From Rhodoferax sp. (GTDB taxonomy: Bacteria; Pseudomonadota; Gammaproteobacteria; Burkholderiales; Burkholderiaceae_C), in NCBI RefSeq assembly GCF_025354435.1, contig NZ_JANXMU010000059.1, forward strand, positions 1-62,851: DNA of 62,851 bases. The letters run 5' to 3'. The notes below the pieces were generated by a model that did not search any database, was not told where the DNA came from, and saw nothing but the letters and a program-made list of their open reading frames with translations. This document shows positions 40,933 to 49,902 of the stretch, in pieces (within the stretch, counting starts at the first letter, position 1; each line of letters starts with the position of its first letter). A program made the position numbers and the translations under genes.

Positions 40933-41009
40933 TGGTAGGCGCGAATGGACTCGAACCATCGACCCCCACCATGTCAAGGTGGTGCTCTAACCAGCTGAGC
41001 TACGCGCCT
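40933..41009 (-). tRNA. tRNA-Val(GAC)
   Basis: A 77-base gene with acceptor aggcgcg pairing cgcgcct, D-arm GCTCAGCTGGTTAGAGC, anticodon stem ccacc/ggtgg with loop TTGACAT (anticodon GAC), T-arm GGTTCGAGTCC and encoded CCA. Confidence 0.96.
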
Positions 41010-41058
41010 AAAGCTAAACTACTTTAGAGCGCTAGTATAGCATCGTTTCTCGCCCTTT

Positions 41059-43296
41059 TTACCGCCGCCGGGCCGAACGCACGCCCGCCACATCCGACAC
41101 CACGCCCAGCACCTTGGTCAAGCGGGCGGCATCGGCCACCTCCACGGTGAAGGTCATCCAGGCCGTGCCTTTGACCGACTGGGTTTGCACGCCAATGACG
41201 TTCATTTTTTCTTTGGTAAAGACCTCAGAGATGTCACGCAACAGACCCTGGCGGTCGGCGGCTTGCACCGACACGTCCACCGGGTACACGGAAGCCCCTT
41301 CTTTTTTGCCACTGCCCCACTCCACTTCGATCACCCGCTCGCCATTGCGTACCGACATTTCACGGAAATTGCTGCAATCGGCGCGGTGGATGCTGACCCC
41401 CTTGCCGCGCGTGATGAAGCCCAAAATGGCATCCGGCGGTGCGGGTTTGCAGCATTTGGCCAGCTGCGTCATCAGCGACTCCACGCCCACCACCAGCACG
41501 CCGCCTTTGGGCGAACTCTCGGAAGTGCGGGTTTTCTTGAGCAGTAGGTAGTCGTCCGGGGCCAGCACTGGCTCGGGCGGACGCAGCAGTGTCTCGATGG
41601 TGCGAAGCGAAAACTCGTCCTTTCCCACCACCTCGAACAGGTCGTCAGCCGATTTGAAGCCCAGCCGGGCGGCCAGATCGTCGAGCTTGATGGCGGTTTT
41701 ACCTTCGCGCTGGAGCAGTTTTTCCACTGCCTCCCGGCCACGTGCCACCGTGGTGTGCATGGCGGCGGCGTTGAACCAAGCACGGGCCTTGGCCCGGGCA
41801 CGGTGGCTGACGAGGTAGCCCAGCTCGGTGTTGAGCCAGTCGCGCGACGGCCCCCCCTCTTTGGCGGCGGTAATTTCCACCGTCTGGCCGTTTTGCAGCG
41901 GGGTGTTCAGCGGCACCTGCACGCCGTCCACCTTGGCACCCCGGCAACGGTGGCCCAGGCTGGTGTGCACGCTGTAGGCAAAGTCCACGGCGGTGGAGCC
42001 CGCGGGCAGCTCGACTACCGCGGCATCGGGCGTCAGCACGTAGATGCGGTCGCTGAGCACGTCAGCGCTTTGGGGCGCGGCCCCGGACAGATCGCGCTCC
42101 CAGGCCAGCAGCTGGCGCAGTACAGCGATCTTGGCGTCGTACTCGCCGCTGGCCGACACCCCGGCGTAGCCCTTGGTACCCGCCTCTTTGTAGGCCCAGT
42201 GGGCGGCCACGCCGTGCTCGGCATGGTCGTGCATGGCCTGGGTGCGGATCTGGATCTCGATCGGCAGGCAGGCTACGCCGTCCACCATTTGCTGCACCAC
42301 CGTGTGCAGCGACTGGTAGCCGTTGCCCTTGGGCTTGGCGATGTAGTCGTCAAACTCTTCGGCCATGGGCACGAACCGGGCATGCACCCAGCCCAAAGCG
42401 GCATAACAGTCGGGCACGCTAGGCACGATCACGCGCAGGGCGCGGATGTCAAACAACTGCTCGAAGCCCAGCGACTTGCCGCGCATCTTTTTGACGATGC
42501 TGTAAATATGCTTGGGTCGGCCCTGCACAACTGCCTTGATACCCTGGCTGGCCAGCTCAGCCTCCAGGCTGGCGCGCAGATGCTCCATGTTGGCTTCGCG
42601 CGCCACCCGCTTTTCGTCCAGCAGGCGTGCCACCTGTTTGTAGGTGTCGGGCTCGATGAAGCGGAACGACAGGTCTTCCATCTCCCACTTGATCTGCCAG
42701 ATGCCCAGCCGGTTGGCCAGCGGCGCAAACACCTGCAGCGATTCGCGCGCCAGCCCCGGCGACACCGGGGTTTTGCTGGCGGCGCAGAAGCGCAGGGTTT
42801 GCAGGCGCGAGGCCAGGCGCAGCATCACCACCCGCAGGTCGCGCGAAAAAGCCAACAGCATCTTGCGCACGTTTTCGGTCTGCACCGCCGGGTCGTCCAC
42901 CAGGTGGGCCGAGGTTTCGGCCCCGCGCGACAGGCGCTGCACGCGCATCAATTGCGTGGTCTCTACCGCCAGCGCAGCGAAGTTGGCCCCAAAGGCCTTG
43001 GCAATGACTTCTTGCGGCTTGTTCAGGTGCACACAGGCGTGGACCAGGTAGCTGGCGGCCTGCATGGCCTCGGAGCCGCCCACCACGCGCAGGATGGCAG
43101 CCACAGCATCGGCATGGGCCAGGGTGTTTTCGCCAGTGTCCAGCACCTCGTCGGCGATCAGCGGCTCGGCAAAATTACGCGCACGGGCCAGGGCGTTGAC
43201 CTGCTCGGGCAGGGTCTGGGCGGTGACCGCCACCACGCCGGGCAGGCGCTCCTCAGGGTGTGCCGCGACGGGTTGCGCGGCGGGCAAACTTTTCAT
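41059..43296 (-). CDS. relA: RelA-type (p)ppGpp synthetase
   Basis: Makes (p)ppGpp in the stringent response on stalled ribosomes. The product is 745 residues. The N-terminal hydrolase-like domain is degenerate: the HD pair expected in LLHDVVED is replaced (YLVHACVHLNKP), so it should be synthesis-only. The synthetase domain (GRPKHIYSIVKKMRGKSLGF, then KPKGNGYQSLHTVV) is followed by TGS (VYVLTPDAAVVELPAGSTAV-like) and the C-terminal ACT domain (VDVSVQAADRQGLLRDISEV). A hydrolase gene lies upstream with about 12 bases between. Confidence 0.94.
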   Translation of the reverse strand: MKSLPAAQPVAAHPEERLPGVVAVTAQTLPEQVNALARARNFAEPLIADEVLDTGENTLAHADAVAAILRVVGGSEAMQAASYLVHACVHLNKPQEVIAKAFGANFAALAVETTQLMRVQRLSRGAETSAHLVDDPAVQTENVRKMLLAFSRDLRVVMLRLASRLQTLRFCAASKTPVSPGLARESLQVFAPLANRLGIWQIKWEMEDLSFRFIEPDTYKQVARLLDEKRVAREANMEHLRASLEAELASQGIKAVVQGRPKHIYSIVKKMRGKSLGFEQLFDIRALRVIVPSVPDCYAALGWVHARFVPMAEEFDDYIAKPKGNGYQSLHTVVQQMVDGVACLPIEIQIRTQAMHDHAEHGVAAHWAYKEAGTKGYAGVSASGEYDAKIAVLRQLLAWERDLSGAAPQSADVLSDRIYVLTPDAAVVELPAGSTAVDFAYSVHTSLGHRCRGAKVDGVQVPLNTPLQNGQTVEITAAKEGGPSRDWLNTELGYLVSHRARAKARAWFNAAAMHTTVARGREAVEKLLQREGKTAIKLDDLAARLGFKSADDLFEVVGKDEFSLRTIETLLRPPEPVLAPDDYLLLKKTRTSESSPKGGVLVVGVESLMTQLAKCCKPAPPDAILGFITRGKGVSIHRADCSNFREMSVRNGERVIEVEWGSGKKEGASVYPVDVSVQAADRQGLLRDISEVFTKEKMNVIGVQTQSVKGTAWMTFTVEVADAARLTKVLGVVSDVAGVRSARRR

Positions 43297-43308
43297 CCGG
43301 TGACTTTA

Positions 43309-44229
43309 TCAGGGCTGTAAAAACCCGACGACTGTGGCGACTTGGTCGTCCGCCACAAAGGTGGGCGCATGGCCCACGCCCGCAAATTCCACCAGCCGGG
43401 CACGCGGTCCGCGCTGGGTCATGGCCTGCGCGGTGGCTGCAGACAGCAAATCCGACTCAGCCCCGCGCAGCAGCAGGGTCTGGGCCGTGATCTGGTCGTA
43501 CAGCGCCCACAGCGCGGCCTCGCCTGCAGCCGCAGATTCAGCCGTAAACGTGCCAAAAGCGGCGGCCAGCGCCGGGTCGTAGTGCAGGGTCAGCGCGGGT
43601 TCACCGGCTACCAGCGGCCGGACCATGTGCTGCGACAAAGCCAGCCACTGGGCGGGCGTGTGCGGGCCGAAGCTACTAGAGATGGCCCACATCGCGTCGG
43701 CGGCCTGCTGCAACGTGTCGAAGCGCCCGGTTTTGCCCAGGTAGCTGCCAATGCGCTGCAGGGCGGCCACATCCAGCGTCGGACCGATGTCGTTCAGCAC
43801 CAGGCGGCGCACTGGCACGGGCAGCGGCAGGCCGAGCGTGCCCAACAGCGCCATGCCGATCAGCCCGCCCATGCTGGTGCCCAGCCAGTCCAGCGTGGAA
43901 ATAGGCGCTTCACCGTGCACCTGGGCCAGCAACGCCAGCATGTCACCCGCGTAGGTGGGCAATTGGTAAGCCTGGGGGTCTTGCAGCCAGTCGCTCTGGC
44001 CCCGGCCCACCACGTCGGGGCAGATGACGCGAGCAAACCGGCTCAGCGACCGGGCCAGCACATCGAAGTCGCGGCCCTGGCGGGTCAGGCCATGCACACA
44101 GACCACCACGTGCGGGTTGGCCGGGTCGCCCCACTGCCAATATGCCATGCGGTGGCCGGTGTGGTCGGGGGCGTTGGTCTTGGCCGCGGCACCGGGGCAC
44201 GGGACGTAACAAAGGCGGGGTTCGGTCAT
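43309..44229 (-). CDS. Alpha/beta-fold hydrolase
   Basis: Predicted esterase or lipase-like enzyme of unknown substrate, 306 residues from ATG 44229; a TTG at 44250 is an alternative. Oxyanion region VVCVHGLTRQGRDFD, nucleophile elbow DWLGTSMGGLIGM (Ser), an acid probably in LLRGAESDLL, and His in GVGHAPTF give the usual triad order. It lies between the EgtB-like gene and relA. Confidence 0.85.
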   Translation of the reverse strand: MTEPRLCYVPCPGAAAKTNAPDHTGHRMAYWQWGDPANPHVVVCVHGLTRQGRDFDVLARSLSRFARVICPDVVGRGQSDWLQDPQAYQLPTYAGDMLALLAQVHGEAPISTLDWLGTSMGGLIGMALLGTLGLPLPVPVRRLVLNDIGPTLDVAALQRIGSYLGKTGRFDTLQQAADAMWAISSSFGPHTPAQWLALSQHMVRPLVAGEPALTLHYDPALAAAFGTFTAESAAAGEAALWALYDQITAQTLLLRGAESDLLSAATAQAMTQRGPRARLVEFAGVGHAPTFVADDQVATVVGFLQP

Positions 44230-44309
44230 GGTGAAAGGCGTTCCAGGCAAGAGGATGCAGTCATCCTAATCCAAACGGCACCGGCAGCAGCGCCAGGAGG
44301 TCAAGCGTG

Positions 44310-44374
44310 AAATTTATAAAAAAAGTGCCTCTGGCGTATGCTCTACCTACGCCAGTAGCTATTTTTTATATAGC
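44310..44374 (-). repeat. SIR dispersed repeat, copy 8 (at EgtB-like gene 3' end, inverted)
   Basis: On the minus strand: gctatataaaaaatagctac, tggcgtaggtagagcatacg, ccagaggcactttttttata, aattt. The hairpin arms ctggcgta and tacgccag are perfect. It begins one base after the stop codon of the EgtB-like gene and matches the copy at 60869 almost end to end. Confidence 0.9.
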
Positions 44375-44375
44375 A

Positions 44376-45620
44376 CTACACCGCACACGAGCGAAAACCC
44401 ACAAAGCGCACGTCGTCGCCGGGCAAGGCAAAGCCACGGAACTTGGGGTGCTTCATACGGGCACGGGTGGCAAACGCCGCACCGCGCAGCACTTTGGCCT
44501 GGCCGAACCAGGGAACGGAATAGGCCATCCACGGGTCGGCGCTGAAGCCCGGCCAGGGGCGGAAAGTGTTGGCCGTCCATTCGTGCACATCGCCCCAGCG
44601 AAAGCCCTGGCCTGCGGCACCGATGGCGGCACGCTCCCATTCCACCTCGCTGGGCAGCCGCCGCCCGGCCCAGCGGCACCAGGCATCAGCCTCCCACCAG
44701 CTCACATGCATGGCGGGCTGGGTACCGGGCACGCGCAGACGCTGGCCAAAGCGGGTTTGCAGCACCGCGCCACTGGCTACGCCGATCTGGTCCACATAGC
44801 GCGGGCCGCGCCGCCCCTCGCCTTCGGCCAGGGCTTGCAGCCAGACCCAGCCCTCGGGCATCCACCAGGCAGCGTTGTCGTAGCCGCCGTCGTCCACAAA
44901 CTCGACAAACTGGGCCCAGGTAACGGGCTGGGCATCGATCTCGAAGGTGGGCACGGCCACCGGATGGGCCCATTTTTCGTTGTCAAACACAAAACCGCCG
45001 GGTGGCGAGCCTAGCTGCCATTCGCAGGCAGGCAACGTCAGCGGGTCGCGTGGCTGCGGGCTGCCCGGCGAGGGCAGTTGCAAGGGCACGCCATGCACCT
45101 GGGCCAGGGTGATGAGCTGCTCGCTGCGCAGGTCTTCGTGGAACAGGGCCAGGCGGTAAAAATACAGCGTGTCGTCGTTTTCGGCGGTTTTCTCCAGCAA
45201 CTCCAGCGTGCTTTCCAGGGTTTGCAGCAAGAAGTTTTTGGTCGTGGCCAGGTCGGGCCTCGCTGGCGGGCGAAGGGGGCCACGGCGGTCCATCTGCTCG
45301 GGGTTCCACCAGCGGTCGGCCTCGGGCTCGATAGAGGCCAGACGGGTAGGCTGGAATGGGCAGGCCGCGCCGCGCCCGCGCTGGGTGTTGCGGCCCAGCC
45401 AGGCCTCAGCCATCCAGCCGATATGGCCCGCCAGCCAGCGCGGCTGCAGGCCATCCGCAGGCACGACAGTCAGCGTGGGGGCCGACTCAAACTGGTCGAG
45501 CAGGTGCAGGGTATGGTTGCGCGCATCCATCAGTGCCAGTGACAGCAGGTCGCGCCCCGCCTGGCGCATGGTGGGCGAATCCAGGTGCTGGGGCAGCACA
45601 TGCGGCGTGCGGGTGGACAT
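44376..45620 (-). CDS. EgtB/SenA-like DinB-FGE sulfoxide or selenoneine synthase family protein
   Basis: Has the two-domain plan of EgtB, OvoA and SenA: an N-terminal DinB-like helical bundle (about 20-175) and a C-terminal formylglycine-generating-enzyme-like domain (about 200-414; EIDAQPVTWAQFVEFVDDGG, GRRLPSEVEWERAA, RGAAFATR). Such proteins are mononuclear iron enzymes joining a sulfur or selenium donor to trimethylhistidine. His66 and His161 fit two of three iron ligands, but the HxxxHxE motif reads HEDLRSE, with Arg165 where the third His is expected; cgc differs from cac by one base. A GCS2-type ligase lies 50 bases upstream. No methyltransferase (EgtD) or SenB is in the window. Confidence 0.75.
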   Translation of the reverse strand: MSTRTPHVLPQHLDSPTMRQAGRDLLSLALMDARNHTLHLLDQFESAPTLTVVPADGLQPRWLAGHIGWMAEAWLGRNTQRGRGAACPFQPTRLASIEPEADRWWNPEQMDRRGPLRPPARPDLATTKNFLLQTLESTLELLEKTAENDDTLYFYRLALFHEDLRSEQLITLAQVHGVPLQLPSPGSPQPRDPLTLPACEWQLGSPPGGFVFDNEKWAHPVAVPTFEIDAQPVTWAQFVEFVDDGGYDNAAWWMPEGWVWLQALAEGEGRRGPRYVDQIGVASGAVLQTRFGQRLRVPGTQPAMHVSWWEADAWCRWAGRRLPSEVEWERAAIGAAGQGFRWGDVHEWTANTFRPWPGFSADPWMAYSVPWFGQAKVLRGAAFATRARMKHPKFRGFALPGDDVRFVGFRSCAV

Positions 45621-45670
45621 GCGCCATTATTGCCTGGGATGTGGGAAACCCAACCCCCCACCCCACACGC

Positions 45671-46819
45671 CTATGCCAGCAAACGCGCGCAATGTTCGCG
45701 CGAATTCACGGCGTATTCCAGCGGGCCCGGTGCCCAGTTCGCCATGCTGGGCGAGGCGTTGAGAATATTGCCCCAGGTCTCGCGCATGGTGTCGGAGTCT
45801 TGCTCGTTTTCGACCTGCTGGTGCAGGCTGCGGATTTTGCGCATGTCGGCATCGCACGTGGGGTGCGCCTCGATGCGTTCGACCAGCATCGCCAGCCATT
45901 GCCGGGCGGGCATCCATTCGCACACCGCCGGGTTGAACAGCCGGGCATCCATGCCATCGCGGCAGGCCATGAAGCGGCTAACACGTTCGGTGTTGTAGGG
46001 AATGGCAATCGGGGCGTAGCCCAGTTGCCCGTTCAGGGCCAGGGCCGAACATGCCCGGGTAAAGGAGGCCAGCGCCACCGCCTTGCGCACGCTCAAAGGC
46101 GTGTCAAACACCCGCACTTCAACGGTGCCGAACTCGGGCTTGGGGCGCACGTCCCAATAAATGTCTTTGAGTGACTTGGCCAGGCCGGAATCAAATATCT
46201 CCTGGGCGATGGTCTCGAACTCGGCCCAGCTGGTGGTGCGCGGCATGGGGCCGCCGTAGGGATAGACCAGGGGCTCCAACGGCCGCGCGGAGCAAAAACC
46301 GGTGTCCACCCCTTGCTGGAACGGCGACGCGGCCGACAGGGCGATGAACAGCGGGCACAGGCTTTGCAGCACGTTCGCCAGCTGGATGGCCTCTTCCTTA
46401 CCGGGCACGCCGATGTGGACATGCATGCCGTAGGTGGAAAAGCGCTTGGGCAGAAAACCGTATTTGGCTTGCAGTTCGGCGGCGCGGTCGGTTTCGGTGA
46501 ACTCGCGCTCGTTCCAGAACTGCAAAATGTGGGTGCCGCCGCCACGCAGATCGGCACCTTGGCGGCGGGCGATTTTCTTCAGGGTCAACACGTTTTCACG
46601 TGTTTCTGCCTCCAGGGCATCGGCATCCTCGTGGATAGAGCTGGTGACCTCCATGGTCGAGAGCGTGGCTTCCAGCGAAAACCGCTCGTGCTCGGGCAGC
46701 ACTTCCAGCTCGCGCCAGAGCTCGGCGCTGCAGGGCGAGAGCTGACCCGTGTTTTCGTCCACGAGTTGCAGTTCCAGCTCCATGCCGAATGTGAGTGCTT
46801 TTGATTTTTTGAAATCCAT
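45671..46819 (-). CDS. ybdK: Carboxylate-amine ligase of GCS2 family (YbdK-type glutamate-cysteine ligase)
   Basis: ATP-dependent ligase with weak gamma-glutamylcysteine synthetase activity in E. coli YbdK. The product is 382 residues from ATG 46819, behind AAGGAG seven bases upstream. Motifs are FGMELELQLVD, the ATP/Mg region GGGTHILQFW, STYGMHVHIGVPG and GTVEVRVFDTP. It is followed at 50 bases by the EgtB-like gene. In actinobacterial ergothioneine synthesis EgtA, also a GCS2-like ligase, feeds gamma-glutamylcysteine to EgtB, so the pairing may be functional; this is inference. Confidence 0.9.
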   Translation of the reverse strand: MDFKKSKALTFGMELELQLVDENTGQLSPCSAELWRELEVLPEHERFSLEATLSTMEVTSSIHEDADALEAETRENVLTLKKIARRQGADLRGGGTHILQFWNEREFTETDRAAELQAKYGFLPKRFSTYGMHVHIGVPGKEEAIQLANVLQSLCPLFIALSAASPFQQGVDTGFCSARPLEPLVYPYGGPMPRTTSWAEFETIAQEIFDSGLAKSLKDIYWDVRPKPEFGTVEVRVFDTPLSVRKAVALASFTRACSALALNGQLGYAPIAIPYNTERVSRFMACRDGMDARLFNPAVCEWMPARQWLAMLVERIEAHPTCDADMRKIRSLHQQVENEQDSDTMRETWGNILNASPSMANWAPGPLEYAVNSREHCARLLA

Positions 46820-47181
46820 GCCTTGGCTCCTTATGGTGCGATGGGGTTTATGGGTCTCTCCAACAGGGTGGAAGAGTAGAGGTAGGCCACCTGGTACACA
46901 GCGAGGTGCAGGGGTCGTGGGCCTTGTCGGCAATAGATTTTGGTCTGCCAGCCACCGGCTATGGGGTTGCCGATGGGGGTGCCACCGTATCCTAAAAGAG
47001 CCCATTCGCCAAGAATAGTTCCAAAGTCCCTGCGCTATCGGGGGCCTTGCAAAGGTATCATCGTGGGCTCCAAAGCGGCGGTGGCGGGGCGCGTTGAACA
47101 CCCCCCGCAGCGTCCCGGATGGGCGGCTTGCAGCCCGTCCTCAGGATGCGCCGTCCATCCACCTCACCATCGGAGACACCC
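46820..47181. other. 362-base divergent intergenic region, ybdK / dctQ
   Basis: Holds the two ribosome sites and must hold both promoters. I see no tRNA, conserved ORF or repeat copy in it. The short ORFs that can be drawn have no family resemblance. Confidence 0.6.
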
Positions 47182-47721
47182 GTGTCAGCACTCCTCAAAT
47201 TCGCGCTCGGCATGGATTGGATCAGCGAGCAAATGGGCCGACTCGCCACATGGGCGGTGCTGGCCGCAGCCCTGATATCGGCGGGCAATGCTTTTGTGCG
47301 CTACGGGCTGGACATCAGCTCCAACGGCTGGCTAGAGATCCAGTGGTACCTGTTTGCCACCACGGTGATGCTGGGCGCACCCATCGTGCTCAAGCTCAAT
47401 GAGCATGTGCGGGTTGACATCTTCTACGGCAAGCTCAAGGGCAACGGCCCGGTGTATGTGGATTTGTTCGGCCTGGTGGTCTTTTTGCTGCCGGTGATGG
47501 CCACGATTGCCTGGCTGAGCTGGCCGCTGTTCATTGGCATGTTCCGCTCGGGCGAAATGTCCAACAACGCCGGGGGGCTAATCCGCTGGCCCGCCATGCT
47601 GCTGCTGCCGCTGGGTTTTGCGCTGATGTTCCTGCAAGGGCTGTCTGAAGTCATCAAGCGCGTCGCGTATCTGCAGGGCAAATTCCAGATGGACATGCAC
47701 TACGAAAAACCGGTGCAGTGA
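47182..47721 (+). CDS. dctQ: TRAP transporter small permease (DctQ type)
   Basis: Small membrane subunit of a tripartite ATP-independent importer. The product is 179 residues with four predicted helices (about 17-36, 55-72, 93-115, 135-155). The start is GTG at 47182 with GGAGA about 5 bases upstream (VSALLKFALGMDWISEQMG). Typical DctQ features are GWLEIQWYLFATTVMLGAP and EHVRVDIFY. The large permease follows after a 139-base gap that contains a family-2 repeat. Confidence 0.93.
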   Translation: MSALLKFALGMDWISEQMGRLATWAVLAAALISAGNAFVRYGLDISSNGWLEIQWYLFATTVMLGAPIVLKLNEHVRVDIFYGKLKGNGPVYVDLFGLVVFLLPVMATIAWLSWPLFIGMFRSGEMSNNAGGLIRWPAMLLLPLGFALMFLQGLSEVIKRVAYLQGKFQMDMHYEKPVQ

Positions 47722-47730
47722 ATAGGTTCT

Positions 47731-47815
47731 CCCCCGTTTCTTGCTCACTTCGTGTAGCCGCATACCCCCCAGGGGGCAACACCAGTGGCCCGGCAAAGCC
47801 GGTTCCACGGTGTTC
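47731..47815 (+). repeat. GC-rich dispersed repeat family 2, copy 1
   Basis: Contains cccccc-agggggc, aacaccagtggcccggcaaa and gccggttccacggtgttc. It lies between dctQ and dctM. The right half is identical to copy 2 over more than 25 bases apart from one or two changes. Confidence 0.8.
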
Positions 47816-47860
47816 AGCGACTGAATTGAGCTCCAATCGCACCGTTTACTGGATAAAAAA

Positions 47861-49372
47861 ATGCAGATGGAAAATTTCGCGCCGATGATGTTCGGCGGGC
47901 TGGTGCTGATCATGCTGATCGGCTTTCCGGTGGCCTTTTCGCTGTCGGCGCTGGGCATGGCCTCGGGCCTGTTCGCCATCCAGATGGGCTGGTTTCCGGC
48001 GGTGTTCATGGAGAACCTGCCGATCAACATCTTCGGCATTTTGTCCAACGACCTGTTGCTGGCGATTCCGTTCTTCACCTTCATGGGCGCGATTCTGGAG
48101 AAATGCGGCCTGGCCGAAGACATGCTGGACTCGATGGGCCAGCTGTTTGGCACGGTCAAGGGCGGCCTGGGCTACTCGGTGATCATCGTCGGCTTCATCC
48201 TGGGGGCCATCACCGGTACGGTGGCCGGCCAGGTGATTGCCATGGCGATGATCTCGCTGCCGGTGATGATCCGCTACGGCTACAACATGCGCTACGCCAC
48301 CGGCGTGCTGGCCGCCTCGGGCACCATCACCCAGTTGGTGCCACCCTCGCTGGTGCTGATTGTGATGGCCGACCAGTTGGGCCGGTCGGTGGGCGACATG
48401 TACCGTGGTGCCTGGGGTCCGTCGATCCTGCAGGTGCTGATATTTGCTGGCTACACCTTCATGCTGGGCATCTTCAAGCCGCACCACATTCCCGGCATCC
48501 CCAAAACGGCGCGCACGCTCAGCGGTGCCAAGCTGTGGGCGAAATGCCTGCGCGGCATCATCCCGTCGGCGATCCTGATTTTTGCCGTGCTGGGCTCGAT
48601 GGGCGGCCTGCCGGGCATCGACACCGCCATCGCCACGCCTACCGAAGCCGGTGCCATGGGCGTGGTTGGCGCACTGATTTTGGCGGCCATCCACAAGCGG
48701 CTGACGCTGGCCCTCATCTGGGAAGCCATGGTGGGGACCATGCGGCTCACCGCCATGGTGGTATTCATTTTGATCGGCGCACGGGTGTTCTCCATGGTGT
48801 TCCAGGGTGTAGACGGTGCCAAGTGGGTCGAGCATCTGCTGACCGGCCTGCCGGGCGGCCAGATTGGCTTCTTGATCGTGGTGAACCTGTTCATCTTCTT
48901 CCTGGCCTTCTTTCTCGACTTCTTCGAAATCGCCTTCATCATCTTGCCGATGCTGGGCCCGGTGGCCGCCAAGCTGGGGATTGACCTGGTGTGGTTTGGC
49001 GTGCTGCTGTGCGTGAACATGCAAACCAGCTTCATGCACCCACCGTTCGGCTTTGCGCTGTTTTATCTGCGCGGCATTGCCGACTCTTTGTACAAAGACA
49101 AGCGGATTGAAAAACCCGTCCAATCCAGTGACATTTACCTGGGTGCCATTCCCTGGGTACTGATGCAGCTGATCCTGGTGGCGATCGTCATCTTTGTGCC
49201 GCAGACCGTCACGGTCTTTCTGCCCACCGAAGAAAAAATCGACACCGAAAAAATCCAGATCGACGTGCCGGTCAGCGACCTGCAGGCTACGCCCAACGAC
49301 AGCGCGGGCGAGAACCCGTTCAGCGATGCGCCCGCCGCCGCTGCATCCGAGCCCGAAACCGCGAAGAAATAG
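47861..49372 (+). CDS. dctM: TRAP transporter large permease (DctM type)
   Basis: Transport subunit of the TRAP importer, driven by the sodium or proton gradient. The product is 503 residues with about twelve membrane helices. It shows AIPFFTFMGAILEKCGLAED, ASGTITQLVPPSLVLIVMAD and the conserved C-terminal QTSFMHPPFGFALFYLRG. After the last helix an acidic, Ala-rich tail of about 50 residues (PSDAPAAAASEPETAKK-like) is unusual. It works with DctQ and probably the solute-binding protein encoded at 49987-51069. Confidence 0.95.
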   Translation: MQMENFAPMMFGGLVLIMLIGFPVAFSLSALGMASGLFAIQMGWFPAVFMENLPINIFGILSNDLLLAIPFFTFMGAILEKCGLAEDMLDSMGQLFGTVKGGLGYSVIIVGFILGAITGTVAGQVIAMAMISLPVMIRYGYNMRYATGVLAASGTITQLVPPSLVLIVMADQLGRSVGDMYRGAWGPSILQVLIFAGYTFMLGIFKPHHIPGIPKTARTLSGAKLWAKCLRGIIPSAILIFAVLGSMGGLPGIDTAIATPTEAGAMGVVGALILAAIHKRLTLALIWEAMVGTMRLTAMVVFILIGARVFSMVFQGVDGAKWVEHLLTGLPGGQIGFLIVVNLFIFFLAFFLDFFEIAFIILPMLGPVAAKLGIDLVWFGVLLCVNMQTSFMHPPFGFALFYLRGIADSLYKDKRIEKPVQSSDIYLGAIPWVLMQLILVAIVIFVPQTVTVFLPTEEKIDTEKIQIDVPVSDLQATPNDSAGENPFSDAPAAAASEPETAKK

Positions 49373-49374
49373 CC

Positions 49375-49845
49375 TTGGGCCCCGCTCCTTTTCGCTTCCA
49401 GCCCCGCACCGGCAGCCCGGTGGAAGGCGCGGCGTTCTCGCCGCTGTTCAAGCTGCTGGCCAGCGCCATCGTGGGCAGCTGTGCTTTCTGGCTCGCCCGG
49501 CTGTTGACCAGCGGCGCACTGGCTACCCCGCGCACTACCGGCGTGGTTTGGTTCGTGGCCGGGCTGGCCATGATGGGCTGGACCTGGTGGCACATCCTGC
49601 GCAGCCGTACCCGCATCAGCGCCGATGGCCTACACCAGGGCTGGATCTGGGACAAACACATGCCATTTGACGACCTGGCCTACGGCAAACTCATCCGCGT
49701 GCCCGGGCTGGACTGGCTGATCGCGCCGCGCCTGTATGTCCGCACGCTGATGGGCAAGTTCATGGTGTTCTACGGCGCCAGCCCCGAGCTGGTAGCCGAG
49801 TTCGAGCGCATCGTCAAAGAACTGAAGGCCTTTCGGCAGCTCTGA
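49375..49845 (+). CDS. Conserved hypothetical membrane protein with PH-like domain
   Basis: A 156-residue protein starting at TTG 49375, three bases after dctM. Two membrane helices (about 25-45 and 58-75) are followed by a soluble beta-rich region (SRTRISADGLHQGWIWDKHM, then DLAYGKLIRVPG) resembling bacterial PH-like domains. I do not recognise a named family. Position suggests it is co-transcribed with the TRAP genes. An intrinsic terminator follows at 49871. Confidence 0.7.
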   Translation: MGPAPFRFQPRTGSPVEGAAFSPLFKLLASAIVGSCAFWLARLLTSGALATPRTTGVVWFVAGLAMMGWTWWHILRSRTRISADGLHQGWIWDKHMPFDDLAYGKLIRVPGLDWLIAPRLYVRTLMGKFMVFYGASPELVAEFERIVKELKAFRQL

Positions 49846-49870
49846 ACAACCGCGACGCCAGCAACAAAAA

Positions 49871-49894
49871 ACCGCGCCAAGGCGCGGTTTTTTT
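49871..49894. terminator. Bidirectional terminator between the TRAP permease operon and dctP
   Basis: A perfect 8-bp stem accgcgcc/ggcgcggt with a 2-base apex (AA, likely opening to a larger loop), preceded by A-run and followed by T-run, so it can serve both convergent units. Confidence 0.85.
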
Positions 49895-49902
49895 AATCCA
49901 GA

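Noticed and set aside
41010-41046. Additional SIR copy next to tRNA-Val
   Set aside because: The text ctaaactactttagagcgct looks similar in composition but does not align with the AATAGCT block and hairpin in order.
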